From Terriglobia bacterium (GTDB taxonomy: Bacteria > Acidobacteriota > Terriglobia > Terriglobales > Acidobacteriaceae), in NCBI GenBank assembly GCA_020072585.1, contig JAIQGL010000036.1, positions 1-57,853 of the forward strand: a DNA stretch of 57,853 bases, written 5' to 3'. The notes beneath the pieces were generated by a model. The model was not told the origin of the DNA. It worked only from the letters and a program-made list of their open reading frames with translations, and made no database searches. Positions within the stretch are counted from its first letter, which is position 1. The number at the start of each line of letters is the position of its first letter. Both the position numbers and the translations under genes were made by a program. Of the stretch, positions 17,019 through 26,512 are shown piece by piece.

Positions 17019-17696
17019 ATGATGATTAAGCCTCTATACCTGCTGGCTGACAGCCAAATATTTTTCTGGAAGGACGACAGCGGGTCGCTGGCCAGGAGGA
17101 TTCGTGCGGACCTGGACAGCAGTAGTCCCAGAGCTGCGTATCTTGGAGCATCGAATGGCGATCAGCCGGAATTCTACAGTCTGTTCCTCGCTGCCATGGA
17201 GATGATGGAGGTATCCGACTGTAGGCTGGTTCCTTCCAAGCCCTCACGCGAAGATATCGCGTTTCTCGAAAAAGCCGACCTGATCCTGCTGGCAGGTGGT
17301 GACGTGGAACGGGGCTGGAAGGTATTTGAGCAGAATGGATTCAAAGACCTGATTTCGCGCAGGAGGTATGATGGCGCCCTCCTGATCGGGGTTTCAGCGG
17401 GAGCGGTACAGCTCGGATTAGGCGCCTTGACCAATTCAGCCCAGCCAAAACAACTTCCAACATTCCGTTTTGCTCCTTTCTACATTGGCGCCCACGACGA
17501 AAAAAATGACTGGTGGGACCTGCGGGCGCTGGTGAACCTTTCGCAGGCAGACACGCGGGCCATTGGCATTGCCACCGGAGGCGGCGCGGCATTCTACGCT
17601 GATGGAACACTAGAGCCGATCCGCAAACCGTTAATTGAGATTGTGAAGCAGGACAGCAAAATCAGCGAAAACCTGATGACGCCTCCGGACTCCTAG
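17019..17696 (+). CDS. Peptidase S51-like / cyanophycinase-related protein
   Basis: A 225-residue protein with the class I amidotransferase-like fold of peptidase family S51 (dipeptidase E, cyanophycinase). The nucleophile elbow is visible as LLIGVSAGAVQLG, with Ser in the GxSAG turn, preceded by ADLILLAGGDVERGW, the usual glycine strand. An Asp/His-rich stretch (FYIGAHDEKNDWWDLR) follows. These enzymes cut alpha- or beta-aspartyl peptides; whether this one acts on cyanophycin or on short peptides cannot be decided. The start is ATG 17019 (a second ATG follows at once). It is divergent from the permease operon. Confidence 0.72.
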   Translation: MMIKPLYLLADSQIFFWKDDSGSLARRIRADLDSSSPRAAYLGASNGDQPEFYSLFLAAMEMMEVSDCRLVPSKPSREDIAFLEKADLILLAGGDVERGWKVFEQNGFKDLISRRRYDGALLIGVSAGAVQLGLGALTNSAQPKQLPTFRFAPFYIGAHDEKNDWWDLRALVNLSQADTRAIGIATGGGAAFYADGTLEPIRKPLIEIVKQDSKISENLMTPPDS

Positions 17697-17743
17697 ACCA
17701 TGGAACATTTAGACGACGGGAGCCGACGGTCCGCGTGAAACTT

Positions 17744-18547
17744 TCAAAGGCGAGTGTGCTTTCGCGCGACATAGTGAAGGAACTGGTCTTTCGCCTCGCG
17801 ATCGTCGTCCAGCACGGTGCCCTTCTGATCGACTGCTTGCACTTGTGAAAAACCAAACTCCAGCAATTGTTTTACCTGGGCCTGCCTGCGCATATAGTAA
17901 GTCGGCAATACGACTCCCGGGATTGGAGCATCGCTGAAGCACTCGTCGTAGTCCAGATAGACTGCATATCCTTTCCCGCTGAGAGTGCTCCACAACCGGT
18001 TGCCGCAATGAGATACATAAGCCTTCAGGCGCAGAAGGTTGTCTTGAAAGAGAACCGCCGGATGCCGGGAGAGACGTAATCCGCATTGCAGATACCGGAG
18101 CGTATGAACGGCAAAATTATGTCCCGGCATGATGAAAGTGCCGCCTCCCAGCACGCGGCAGATTTCTTTCAAAATCCGCAGTCTGTCGGCGGGGCTCACA
18201 TCATCAATACCTCCACCCAAAAAGAAGACTGCGGCAAACTGGCCATCCTGAAACATGGACATGTCTCTGGCATCGCAAACGCGCAAATCGACGCCAGGAA
18301 ATTTCTGCCGGGCCGCGGTGATCATCTCCACGGAAAAATCAATGCCCACGTAGGACCTGCTGATTTGCAGCAGGTGAGGCGTTGTGCGCCTGCCGCCCAC
18401 TCCCACGTCCAAGATGGGGCTGTCCTTGATCTCATCTCTCAGCCGTGAGAGCAGCAGGGTCTCGACCGGATACAGAGTTGACGCACGTTGATAGTGACCG
18501 ACCACTTCAGAATTATTGTAGTAAGCCTGGACCCTGGACTGGGCCAT
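17744..18547 (-). CDS. Class I SAM-dependent methyltransferase
   Basis: A 267-residue Rossmann methyltransferase. Motif I is ILDVGVGGRRTTPHLL, the acidic end of strand 2 is YVGIDFSVEMITAA, and post-motif II reads LRVCDARDMSMF. A C-terminal extension of about 100 residues is rich in Tyr and Arg and may select the substrate. The start at 18547 has AAGGAG 8 bases upstream. It stands alone, with 48 bases to the convergent S51-like gene. The substrate is unknown; a small molecule or lipid is as likely as protein. Confidence 0.82.
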   Translation of the reverse strand: MAQSRVQAYYNNSEVVGHYQRASTLYPVETLLLSRLRDEIKDSPILDVGVGGRRTTPHLLQISRSYVGIDFSVEMITAARQKFPGVDLRVCDARDMSMFQDGQFAAVFFLGGGIDDVSPADRLRILKEICRVLGGGTFIMPGHNFAVHTLRYLQCGLRLSRHPAVLFQDNLLRLKAYVSHCGNRLWSTLSGKGYAVYLDYDECFSDAPIPGVVLPTYYMRRQAQVKQLLEFGFSQVQAVDQKGTVLDDDREAKDQFLHYVARKHTRL

Positions 18548-18786
18548 AACACAACTCCTTCTTCAGACATTCAGTCAGTGAAAGTCCGGGCACACCGTCA
18601 TCCTGATGAGAGGTGAGCGAGAGGGGAGGACAACAGCCAGCAGCCCCGGAAATCGATAGGACAAGGGCATTGTAGCGCTTATGAGATGACGAATCCTGTG
18701 CTGCTGAAAATTTCCGGCCTCAGCAAACTGCGTGATGCTCCAAAATAGAACGGCATCCGGAGGGTCACGAACGAGGCGGCAAGCAC

Positions 18787-19356
18787 TCAGGGCCGATTGG
18801 GGGCTATGACCTTGCGGTCTTCCGGTTTCATGGCATTGAACTCCGCGGACTTGCCCCTGGGGATGCTCAGCGTTTGCCACTCCGCTCCGCGCAGGTGCTT
18901 GCCCAGATAGAGAATTTGCCCCACGTGATAGGCCGTGTGCATCAGGCTGCGGTTCATCGCCTGAAGGATGGTGTGCGGCGCGTTGCGGATGGTCACGGCG
19001 CGGCCAAAATCTTCCGGCGTGAGGGAGGCGATGGTATCGAACAGGATCTGGAACCCCTCTTCCCATCGGCGCATCAAGTCTTGGCGCGTGTCCGCCACTG
19101 TGAGTAGAAACTCCTGGTCGCGGTCGCGGTCCGGCTTTTCGCCGTCGGTGGTCAGAAAGTCTTTCCAGCGCGAGCGCAGGTTCCCGGCGATGTGTTTCAC
19201 CACCACGGCCGTGCTGTTGGACTCGGCGTCAGGCGTATGGAAGAATTCCTGATCGTTGAGCTGGGCCATGGCGCCGTCGGCCATGCGTTTATAGCCGCGA
19301 AAGCTGCGGCGGACCTCCTCATAATAGGTAGCGGCAAAGCCGCCATCGTCGGCCAT
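18787..19356 (-). CDS. DinB superfamily protein (DUF1572 type)
   Basis: A 189-residue four-helix protein. The conserved His positions of the DinB/YfiT metal site appear in VVVKHIAGNLRSRWKDFL and in LMHTAYHVGQILYLGK, a characteristic DUF1572/DinB ending. Members include bacillithiol and mycothiol S-transferases, but many are uncharacterised. It is divergent from the sigma-factor operon across about 90 bases. A second DinB-type gene lies at 42932-43405. Confidence 0.85.
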   Translation of the reverse strand: MADDGGFAATYYEEVRRSFRGYKRMADGAMAQLNDQEFFHTPDAESNSTAVVVKHIAGNLRSRWKDFLTTDGEKPDRDRDQEFLLTVADTRQDLMRRWEEGFQILFDTIASLTPEDFGRAVTIRNAPHTILQAMNRSLMHTAYHVGQILYLGKHLRGAEWQTLSIPRGKSAEFNAMKPEDRKVIAPNRP

Positions 19357-19443
19357 GATCGAAAGCTCCTTATTTGCCTAGCATAACAACAAATTTGCAC
19401 CCAAAAATATTCCTGGTACGTATAACTGTTCAAGAGAGGCCAT

Positions 19444-20016
19444 TTGGAACACGTTGCGGGAGTTGAAGACGATAGGCTCAAACTGGCGCTGACCCGTTCA
19501 GCCCAGGGTGATTCGCTGGCCTTTGCTGAACTGGTGCAGGAGCACCAGGGCATGGTTTTCAGCATCGCCTATCACTTCCTGCGTGACCGCGCCCTGGCGG
19601 AAGACCTGGCGCAAGAGGTTTTCCTGGAGCTGCATCAGGGGCTGGACCGCATAGAGTCTCCCGCGCACCTTACGTATTGGTTGCGGCGGGTCACGGCCAA
19701 CCGCTGCATTGATCAGGGACGTAGAAAGCTACGTCGGCGTGAGTTGGCGCTGGAAGATGCGCCAGAGCCAACCGCGCCTTCGCAGCCGGCTGATCCACTG
19801 CTTCTGGAGCGATTGCAGCAGAGCCTGGCCGTTTTGCCTGAAAAGCAACGGCTGATGTTGATCCTGCGCTTTCAGGAAGGTTTGGGTCCGGCCGAGATTG
19901 CTGACGTGCTGGAAATGCCGGTGAACACCGTAAAAAGCACGCTACATCGCTCACTGGCCGACCTGCGCAAGGGGCTCACGCGCAAGATTAGAGAGGTACG
20001 ATATGCATTTTTCTGA
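19444..20016 (+). CDS. ECF-type RNA polymerase sigma factor
   Basis: A 190-residue sigma-70 family protein of the extracytoplasmic type. Region 2 is AFAELVQEHQGMVFSIAYHFLRDRALAEDLAQEVFLELHQG; region 4 is LPEKQRLMLILRFQEGLGPAEIADVLEMPVNTVKSTLHRSLADLR. The start is the TTG at 19444 with AGAGAGG nearby. The next gene overlaps its end by 14 bases and encodes a one-span membrane protein, the normal arrangement for a sigma/anti-sigma pair. Two secreted proteins of DUF4252 type follow in the same run, so the regulon probably concerns envelope conditions. Confidence 0.92.
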   Translation: MEHVAGVEDDRLKLALTRSAQGDSLAFAELVQEHQGMVFSIAYHFLRDRALAEDLAQEVFLELHQGLDRIESPAHLTYWLRRVTANRCIDQGRRKLRRRELALEDAPEPTAPSQPADPLLLERLQQSLAVLPEKQRLMLILRFQEGLGPAEIADVLEMPVNTVKSTLHRSLADLRKGLTRKIREVRYAFF

Positions 20017-20443
20017 AGACGATCTTCGCCAGGCGCTCAAGCGCAAAGATCCTGGCAGTGGCTTCACCCAGCGCGTGATGGCGCGGATGGAGCAGGCCAA
20101 AACGGAAGACGCGGCGGCAATGAAAGGAAAGCCAGCGCCGTCGGCAAAGAAGAGCAACGGCTTTTTTGCGTGGTGGCAGCTGCGTCCGGCTTGGATCGTG
20201 GCTGTAACTGCGGTCCTGCTCCTTGGATTCGGCTGGGCGGGCTACCAGTACGCGGAGTACCGGCACCAGAAGCAAGCAGCGATTACCGCGGCAATCCACG
20301 AAAAAGAATTGCAGGAAGCGGAAAGGGCGAGAGACCAGGCAATTCTGGCTTTGCAGATTGCCCGTTCCAAACTGAACCACGTGTTGCAGCAGACGCAGCT
20401 TCCCGCAGATGGCAATGACAAGATCAGGAGACAACGTCTATGA
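20003..20443 (+). CDS. Putative membrane anti-sigma factor
   Basis: A 146-residue protein with a cytoplasmic N-terminal part (about 55 residues), one membrane span (PAWIVAVTAVLLLGFGWAGYQY) and a periplasmic helical, charged C-terminal part. No zinc-binding HxxxCxxC motif is present, so it is not a ZAS-type anti-sigma factor by sequence. The role is inferred from its 14-base overlap with the ECF sigma gene and its topology. The next gene overlaps its stop by 4 bases. Confidence 0.65.
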   Translation: MHFSEDDLRQALKRKDPGSGFTQRVMARMEQAKTEDAAAMKGKPAPSAKKSNGFFAWWQLRPAWIVAVTAVLLLGFGWAGYQYAEYRHQKQAAITAAIHEKELQEAERARDQAILALQIARSKLNHVLQQTQLPADGNDKIRRQRL

Positions 20444-21030
20444 ACCGTACAGGCAAATGGTTACTACAAATTTTTGTGGGGGTGGTCCTGTGCTGCTCCA
20501 CGGCGCTTGGCTACGGACAGTCCGCCGCCAGGCTACAGCTTGCGAACCTGGACAAGCTGAGTGACAAAGCGGCCCGGGTCACCGACGTGACGCTGGATGG
20601 AACACTGCTGGAACTGGCGGTGAAAATCATTGAGTTGGACAAGGACCCGGAAGCCGATCAGCTCAAGGACATCATCCGGAGCCTCAAGGGGATCTACGTA
20701 AAGAGCTTCGAATTTGACGATGCCAGCCAGTACAGTCAGGCGGATGTGGAAGCGGTTCGCGCGCAGCTCACCTCGCCGCGCTGGTCAAAAATTGTCCAGA
20801 GCATTGATAAGCGCAACCACGAGCACGATGAGGTCTATATCCTGAAGGACGGCGGACGTGTGGGCGGCATTGTTGTTCTGGTGGCGGAAGCCAAAGAGCT
20901 GACCGTGGTCAACATCGTAGGCGATGTGCCTCTCGAAAAAGTGATGGCACTGGAAGAGCATTTTGTTCCGGAACGCAGCCACGGCGGCAAACACAAACCA
21001 AACAAGGAGCGGAGCCATGACGATGAATAA
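20440..21030 (+). CDS. DUF4252-type secreted protein
   Basis: A 196-residue exported protein with a signal peptide ending near ALGYGQS. The mature part has the DUF4252 pattern: LQLANLDKLSDKAARVTDVTLDG, then helix KDIIRSLKGIYVKSFEFDD, and a C-terminal half with VYILKDGGRVGGIVVLVAEAKELTVVNIVGDVPLEKV. The tail is His/Lys-rich. It overlaps the anti-sigma start region upstream and the next gene downstream (ATG at 21017), so all four genes appear translationally coupled. The function of the family is unknown; operon position links it to ECF signalling. Confidence 0.75.
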   Translation: MNRTGKWLLQIFVGVVLCCSTALGYGQSAARLQLANLDKLSDKAARVTDVTLDGTLLELAVKIIELDKDPEADQLKDIIRSLKGIYVKSFEFDDASQYSQADVEAVRAQLTSPRWSKIVQSIDKRNHEHDEVYILKDGGRVGGIVVLVAEAKELTVVNIVGDVPLEKVMALEEHFVPERSHGGKHKPNKERSHDDE

Positions 21031-21667
21031 AACATCTTTTTCGCTGGCAGTTGCTTGCATGATCGCCACATCTCTTTTTGCCGCGCCAAGCCGGGCCTTT
21101 GCTAAAGATGATTTCGGCAAGATCATCCAGCATATTGAAACCAACTATCACGTCCATCGCCAGCACCGTTGGGTGATGGGGCTCGCCGGATTCACGGTCA
21201 AGTTCTGGCATTTTGCCGGCGTAAAGAGCCTGAAGGGCGCAATCTTTGAAAACCAGCAATTCGTAAATGCCGCTTCTGACACAAGATTTGACGAGATTGT
21301 GCGCGCCGCCATGAATTCCGGCTGGCAGCCCATGGTCCAGAGCTGGGACCGCCATAGCGGCGAGCGGACTTACATCTACGCACAAGATCTGGGCAAGGAC
21401 CTGAAACTATTGGTTGTAAATCTTGAGGCGAATGAAGCCGTGGTGCTGCAGGTGAAAGTGGACGCGAAAAAACTTGGCGACTTTATCCAGGAAGCCGGTT
21501 TAGGCCGCGGCCATCACAATCATCCGATGCCGCGCGAAGAAGCGCAGCCCGTGAGTGCTGAAGCGGTTGAGGTGGCAGCTTTATCTGCGCCAGGCTGGGA
21601 TGGCCTTTGCCTGTTCTTGCAAGAGGAGTCGCCGGACATGGTGCAGTCAAAAATAGGACAGCTTTAA
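21017..21667 (+). CDS. Second secreted DUF4252-like protein of the sigma operon
   Basis: A 216-residue exported protein; signal peptide MTMNKTSFSLAVACMIATSL, cleavage near the AFA-KDD site. The order of elements resembles the preceding gene: helix, VKSLKGAIFENQQF, WQPMVQSWDRHSGERTYIYAQDLGKDLKLLVVNLEANEAVVLQVKVDAKKL, then a His-rich linker and an unconserved tail. It looks like a diverged tandem duplicate, or a separate member of the same group. The start at 21017 has AAGGAGCGG just upstream and overlaps the previous gene by 14 bases. Confidence 0.7.
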   Translation: MTMNKTSFSLAVACMIATSLFAAPSRAFAKDDFGKIIQHIETNYHVHRQHRWVMGLAGFTVKFWHFAGVKSLKGAIFENQQFVNAASDTRFDEIVRAAMNSGWQPMVQSWDRHSGERTYIYAQDLGKDLKLLVVNLEANEAVVLQVKVDAKKLGDFIQEAGLGRGHHNHPMPREEAQPVSAEAVEVAALSAPGWDGLCLFLQEESPDMVQSKIGQL

Positions 21668-22098
21668 TATATTGAGGCGGAGCAAAAAATTTGCCGGACT
21701 TAAGCTCTTCCGGACTTAAGTCCTTGAAGATGGTCTCGACGTATTTTTGACCGCGCGAGTTCCAGCCATCATCAGCTCTCTCAGGCCGGAGAGCGGGCAA
21801 GCATTCTCTGATTGTTAAGAGTGGTAAAGCTACTCATTGATTGTGCAAGTGGCTGAAAACGCGTGTCATTTTTTCCGCAAAACCCCCATTTCTTAGAATT
21901 TCTAATCTTGCTCTAATCAATTGCTAATAGCTCGTTGAGTACTCTACGCACAGGCCATTATCGTAATTGATAGGTTCTGCTAAGACGGAGCCACTTTCTA
22001 CGATACTTCCGGGCTTCCCTTCGCAAAGCGTGCCTTCACGCGGAGATGCTTTTAATTCGTCTGATCTGAAGTCTTGCAACAAATTAAGGAGCGCAGCT
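21668..22098. other. 431-bp non-coding stretch upstream of the multicopper oxidase
   Basis: No gene is supported here. It contains a direct repeat of CCGGACTTAAG at 21694-21704 and 21710-21720, close to the end of the sigma operon, and a long AT-richer leader (about 21880-21990) in front of the oxidase. I see no clear terminator and no recognisable riboswitch. Confidence 0.5.
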
Positions 22099-24354
22099 AT
22101 GAGCTACAAAGATGATGATGGCTTTTTTGTGTCTGAAAAAGCCTCTAAGGCACGCCAGCGTGAAGCCGAGAATGCACGGAAAAATCGGGCTGAGATCATT
22201 AAAGCCCACTCCCAAGGCAAAGTCTCCCGGCGCGACCTGGTAAAAATGGGCCTGATCACGGCTGGTGGCCTTCTGGCCCCCATCCACGGCCTGAATCCTT
22301 TCGTTAACAGCGCCTATGCAAGCGGCGGTGGCGGCGTACCAACCGGCGCACCGGCCAGTCCGCTGTTTGGCGTGAAAGATTTCTCCACTCCCATGCCCCG
22401 TTTTGACGTGGCGCCCCGCATCCCGAATCCCTTGACCGGCGGTTTGACTCCGGTTCCGCAGGCGGAAGCCAACCAGACGCTCCAGGCTGTTGATCCAGCG
22501 TTGGGCGGTGGTTTTGGTCCGATTGAAGGCCGTCCTCCGGGACCAGTGTGGGCGCACCAGCGGTTCAACCAGTTTGCGCCTCAGGTTGGTTTTGAGACTT
22601 CGCAGGCACAAGCACAGACCAATCACACATACAATCCGCAGGTTCCGTCCAGCCTGAACTCCGGGATTGATCCGACGCAACCGATTCCTCTGAAGTTCCA
22701 TCCCGGTCTTCCTACACAGGATCCGAACTCGGTTTGGACCTTCAATGGAACCATTCCCCCGTACCTGGTGCAGGGCCGTTATGGTGAGCCGATTTTGCTC
22801 CGTCACCACAACCGCTTACCGGTTGACGTGACGCAGAACAACGGCTTCGGACGCAACACCATTTCCACTCACGAGCACAACGGCCACCACGGTGCGGAGA
22901 ATGACGGCTTTACCGGCGCTTTCTTCTTCCCGAACCAGTTCTACGATTATCACTGGCCAATCGTGCATGCGGGCATCTTTAGCGTGAATACTGATGCTAC
23001 CGATCCCCGCGCGGGCTCTCCAGACGGCAGCGGCGGCATCACCAAGCTGCCTGGCGACTGGCATGAGACCATGAGCACGCACTGGTTCCACGATCACATG
23101 TTCAGCTTCACCTCGCAGAACGTGTACAAGGGCAACGCTGCAATGTTTAACATTTACAGCTCGCTCGATCGTGGTAATGAAGCCATCAATGACGGCGTGA
23201 ACCTGCGCCTGCCTTCAGGCAGCTCCAAAGACTGGGGCAACCTGGATTATGACGTCAACATTATGTTGAATGAGAAGGCCTGGGACGCAAACGGCCAGCT
23301 CTATTTTGACATTTTCCAGTTTGACGGTTTCGTGGGCGACAGGATTTGCTGCAACCTGACCTACAGGCCGTATTTTGAAGTGGAGCGCCGCAAGTATCGC
23401 TTCCGCATCCTGAACGCCAGCGTCTCCCGCTTCTTCAAATACGGGCTCTCTGACGGCTCGCCAATGATCCAGATCGCGAACGACGGTAACCTGCTGCCGC
23501 ATCCGGTTGTGCAAACCATGTCGGATGAGCAGGGCATCGCTGAGCGCTATGACTGGGTCATTGACTTCTCCCGCTACAACATCGGTGACAAAGTCTGGAT
23601 GGTGAACGTGTGTGAACACCAGGACGGCAAGAAGCCTTCCAAGGACCGCACACTGGCTGACGCACTGGGCGGCAAGTCTGCTGATCCGTGCGTTGGTAAG
23701 TTCCTGGAATTCCGCATCGTGCGCAACCCGGCCCAGCCCGACCAGAGCCAGGTGCCCAATACGATGATTCCGAACCCCGATCTGTCCAGCATTCCTGTGG
23801 CACGCGAGCGCGTATTTGAGTTCGGCGCTGGCGCTTCACAGCCGCTGACCAACGCTGATACCTCATTCATCACAGGCGCAGGCAACCAGCCTGGCCAGTG
23901 GGGCGTGAGGACGGATGGCGGACCAACGCTGAATGCCAGTTTCGGCCGAATCTCCGCGGCGCCGAAATTCGGCACCCGCGAGATCTGGACTCTGAAGAAC
24001 GCAGGTGGTGGCTGGGATCATCCGATCCACATCCACTTTGAGGAAGGCCAGATCCTTTCTCGCGCCGATGGTGCTGGTAATGCAGTGCCCGTTCCGGCGT
24101 GGGAACAGGGTCGCAAAGACGTTTATCGTCTGCGGCCAGGTGGAAGCGTCACCATCACCATGCAGTTCCGCGATTGGGGCGGCATGTTCATGGAGCATTG
24201 CCACAACACTGTCCATGAGGACAACGCCATGCTGGTACGTTGGGAGATCAACGGCGGAGGAACACCGTTCCTGTCTCCGCTTCCGACGCCGGTCTGCAAA
24301 GCGCAGGGCGTTACCTTCATCGCTCCGGATGACATCGCTCCAACCGCGTTCTAA
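22099..24354 (+). CDS. Tat-exported multicopper oxidase
   Basis: A 751-residue three-cupredoxin copper oxidase. A cytoplasmic lead of about 40 residues precedes a twin-arginine signal (KVSRRDLVKMGLITAGG). All copper-ligand blocks are present: STHEHNGHHG (HxH), HWFHDHMF, HPIHIHFEEG, and MEHCHNTVHEDNAM with the type 1 Cys-His-Met set. The substrate could be Cu(I), Mn(II), a phenolic, or an electron carrier. The start at 22099 has AAGGAG and fits the signal; the longer frame does not. A SCO1-cytochrome c fusion follows after 112 bases, which suggests copper loading and electron transfer in the periplasm. The length is above the usual 500-600 residues of CueO-like laccases. Confidence 0.92.
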   Translation: MSYKDDDGFFVSEKASKARQREAENARKNRAEIIKAHSQGKVSRRDLVKMGLITAGGLLAPIHGLNPFVNSAYASGGGGVPTGAPASPLFGVKDFSTPMPRFDVAPRIPNPLTGGLTPVPQAEANQTLQAVDPALGGGFGPIEGRPPGPVWAHQRFNQFAPQVGFETSQAQAQTNHTYNPQVPSSLNSGIDPTQPIPLKFHPGLPTQDPNSVWTFNGTIPPYLVQGRYGEPILLRHHNRLPVDVTQNNGFGRNTISTHEHNGHHGAENDGFTGAFFFPNQFYDYHWPIVHAGIFSVNTDATDPRAGSPDGSGGITKLPGDWHETMSTHWFHDHMFSFTSQNVYKGNAAMFNIYSSLDRGNEAINDGVNLRLPSGSSKDWGNLDYDVNIMLNEKAWDANGQLYFDIFQFDGFVGDRICCNLTYRPYFEVERRKYRFRILNASVSRFFKYGLSDGSPMIQIANDGNLLPHPVVQTMSDEQGIAERYDWVIDFSRYNIGDKVWMVNVCEHQDGKKPSKDRTLADALGGKSADPCVGKFLEFRIVRNPAQPDQSQVPNTMIPNPDLSSIPVARERVFEFGAGASQPLTNADTSFITGAGNQPGQWGVRTDGGPTLNASFGRISAAPKFGTREIWTLKNAGGGWDHPIHIHFEEGQILSRADGAGNAVPVPAWEQGRKDVYRLRPGGSVTITMQFRDWGGMFMEHCHNTVHEDNAMLVRWEINGGGTPFLSPLPTPVCKAQGVTFIAPDDIAPTAF

Positions 24355-24466
24355 ATCGGTGGGAGTAACAAACTAACCAGGCTGGCGGTCCGTAACGCAA
24401 GATGCGGGCCGCCTAACCTGATCTGAATCTCCGGAAAACAGTTTGGGGCAGCAAGGAGTGAACACC

Positions 24467-25495
24467 ATGCGACGGAAGCACTTTGGTTTTGCGGCAGGCG
24501 CCATTTTTCTTACCGCTATTTTCTTTATGACGGCAGGTTCCATCCCGGCGGTGGCCGGCAACCCGTGGGGTGCGAATTACTTTCCCAACGTTACCCTGAC
24601 CACGCAGGATGGCAAGCAGGTCCATTTTTATGACGATTTGCTTAAGGGCAAAATCGTCGTCATCGATATGATTTACACGCACTGCGTGGATGCATGCCCG
24701 CTGGAAACCGCACGGCTTGTCCAGGTGCAAAAAATGCTGGGTGACCGCGTAGGCAAAAACATTTTCTTCTATTCCATCAGCATTGATCCCACGCATGACA
24801 CGCCCAAAGTGCTAAGGGAGTATGCGGCGAAATATCATGCTGGTCCGGGCTGGACGTTTCTGACCGGCAAGAAGGAAGACATTGATCGTGTGGCCAAAAA
24901 GCTTGGCCTTTACAGCGAGCCTGATCCGAGCGATCGCGATGGCCATACGCCGAGCGTTCTGATCGGCGACGAGCCGGGCGGCCAATGGATACGCAACTCC
25001 GCCACTGACAACCCACGCTTTCTGGCCAACATGATTGTTGGCTGGCTCGATAACTGGAAGTCCGAGCAAAGCGCAAAAAATGCGCAAAATGCACAAGCCG
25101 CGGCAACTAAGGCGAGTTACGAACAGGCGCCCAGGATCGACATAAGCGACAAAGGCCGGTATGCCTTCGCCAGCCAATGCGCTGCATGCCACACTATTGG
25201 CCACGGAGACAAAATTGGTCCGGACCTGCTGGGTGTGACCAATGTTCGTGATCACACGTGGCTTGTCCGCTTCATTGCGTCACCAGACAAGCTTCTGGCG
25301 GAAAAAGATCCCATTGCCACGGCATTGTTCAGGAAGTACAACGAAGTCAACATGCCCAATACGCGCCTGACCAACGAGGATGTGAATGAGTTGATGAGCT
25401 TCCTTGAGCGCCAGAGCGCCGCGCATGACAAAGAAACATCAGAGACAACAAAAAGCTCTGCGGTTAAAACTGAATCCGGCCAGCCAATGCGCTAA
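24467..25495 (+). CDS. SCO1/SenC-cytochrome c fusion protein
   Basis: A 342-residue exported protein. After a signal segment (residues 6-30) comes a SCO1/SenC thioredoxin fold with the copper-binding Cys pair in THCVDACP (Cys73, Cys77) and the distal His in DRDGHTPSVLIG (His160). A helical Ala/Asn/Gln linker (about 197-215) leads to a class I cytochrome c domain with CAACH (Cys238, Cys241, His242) and a likely axial Met in VNMPNTRL. The C-terminal 25 residues are Lys/Ser/Thr-rich. The start at 24467 follows AAGGAG. SCO proteins deliver copper to oxidases or reduce thiols; the fused heme would allow electron exchange with the neighbouring multicopper oxidase. That partnership is inferred from position. 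Confidence 0.9.
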   Translation: MRRKHFGFAAGAIFLTAIFFMTAGSIPAVAGNPWGANYFPNVTLTTQDGKQVHFYDDLLKGKIVVIDMIYTHCVDACPLETARLVQVQKMLGDRVGKNIFFYSISIDPTHDTPKVLREYAAKYHAGPGWTFLTGKKEDIDRVAKKLGLYSEPDPSDRDGHTPSVLIGDEPGGQWIRNSATDNPRFLANMIVGWLDNWKSEQSAKNAQNAQAAATKASYEQAPRIDISDKGRYAFASQCAACHTIGHGDKIGPDLLGVTNVRDHTWLVRFIASPDKLLAEKDPIATALFRKYNEVNMPNTRLTNEDVNELMSFLERQSAAHDKETSETTKSSAVKTESGQPMR

Positions 25496-25647
25496 TGCCG
25501 GTGGATGATGTGTGGTGGCTGTAGGCCATCGCTGCAAAAGATGTTCAATGGGCTGCGCTCGGCCGATTTTGGGGGACATGGGCAAGTCCCTCTTGCAGTC
25601 GGGCGTATTATGCAGGCGGCTACGGGGCCGCCTGCTGCTTTTGGGCT

Positions 25648-26490
25648 TTAAGACCCCGTCGTGGGATTCAGGGCGCCGCGAATCGCCAGCAACTCCTTCA
25701 AGACCGCTTCCAGGCCACTCAGCGGCAGGGCATTGGCGCCATCGGATTTGGCTTCAGCAGGGTTGTCATGCACTTCCATGAATACGCCGTCCACGCCAGC
25801 CGCCACCGCCGCGCGCGCCAATAGCGGAATGAACTCCGGCTGTCCGCCTGATACTGCTTTTCCGCCGGTGCCTGACGATGGCAGCTGCACTGAATGCGTC
25901 GCATCAAATACTACTGGCGCAAACTGCCGCATGATGGCCAGCGAGCGCATATCGACGACGAGGTTGTTGTAGCCGAAAGAGCTCCCGCGCTCGGTGAGAA
26001 AAATGTTGTTGTTCCCTGATGCGCGGACCTTCTCCACCGCGTGGCGCATGTCCCACGGAGAAACAAACTGTCCTTTCTTGATGTTGACGGCCTTCGCATG
26101 TTTGGCCGCAGCCACCAGCAAATCAGTCTGGCGGCAAAGGAACGCCGGGATTTGCAAAATGTCCACCGCATCGGCCACAGCCGGCACATCCACCGCTGCA
26201 TGGACGTCAGTAAGAACAGGAACGCCAGTCTCTTCCTTTACCTTTTGCAGGATACGCAGGCCTTCTTCCAGTCCGGGGCCGCGAAAGCTTTGGAGCGACG
26301 TTCGATTCGCTTTGTCATAGGAAGCCTTGAAAATATAAGGAATTTGCAGTTTGCGCGCTATGGCGCTGATCTCTTCCGCCATCCTCAAAGCGTGGGCTTC
26401 GCTCTCGATGACACAGGGGCCAGCGATGAGGAAGAAACTGCCTGCAGAAGGCCCCAATAAAACGCCATTCAGTTGAAAGCTTGTGACCAT
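25648..26490 (-). CDS. kdsA: 3-deoxy-8-phosphooctulonate synthase (KDO8P synthase)
   Basis: A 280-residue class I aldolase-fold enzyme that joins phosphoenolpyruvate and arabinose 5-phosphate, an early step of KDO for lipopolysaccharide. Family blocks: [71 protein letters not shown], and [21 protein letters not shown]. The Cys in AGPCVIE may be a metal ligand of the metal-dependent subclass. It lies last in a run pyrG - small gene - kdsA with short gaps, a pairing with pyrG seen in many Gram-negatives. Confidence 0.95.
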   Translation of the reverse strand: MVTSFQLNGVLLGPSAGSFFLIAGPCVIESEAHALRMAEEISAIARKLQIPYIFKASYDKANRTSLQSFRGPGLEEGLRILQKVKEETGVPVLTDVHAAVDVPAVADAVDILQIPAFLCRQTDLLVAAAKHAKAVNIKKGQFVSPWDMRHAVEKVRASGNNNIFLTERGSSFGYNNLVVDMRSLAIMRQFAPVVFDATHSVQLPSSGTGGKAVSGGQPEFIPLLARAAVAAGVDGVFMEVHDNPAEAKSDGANALPLSGLEAVLKELLAIRGALNPTTGS

Positions 26491-26512
26491 ACCCTATCCA
26501 CCCGCTATTCGA

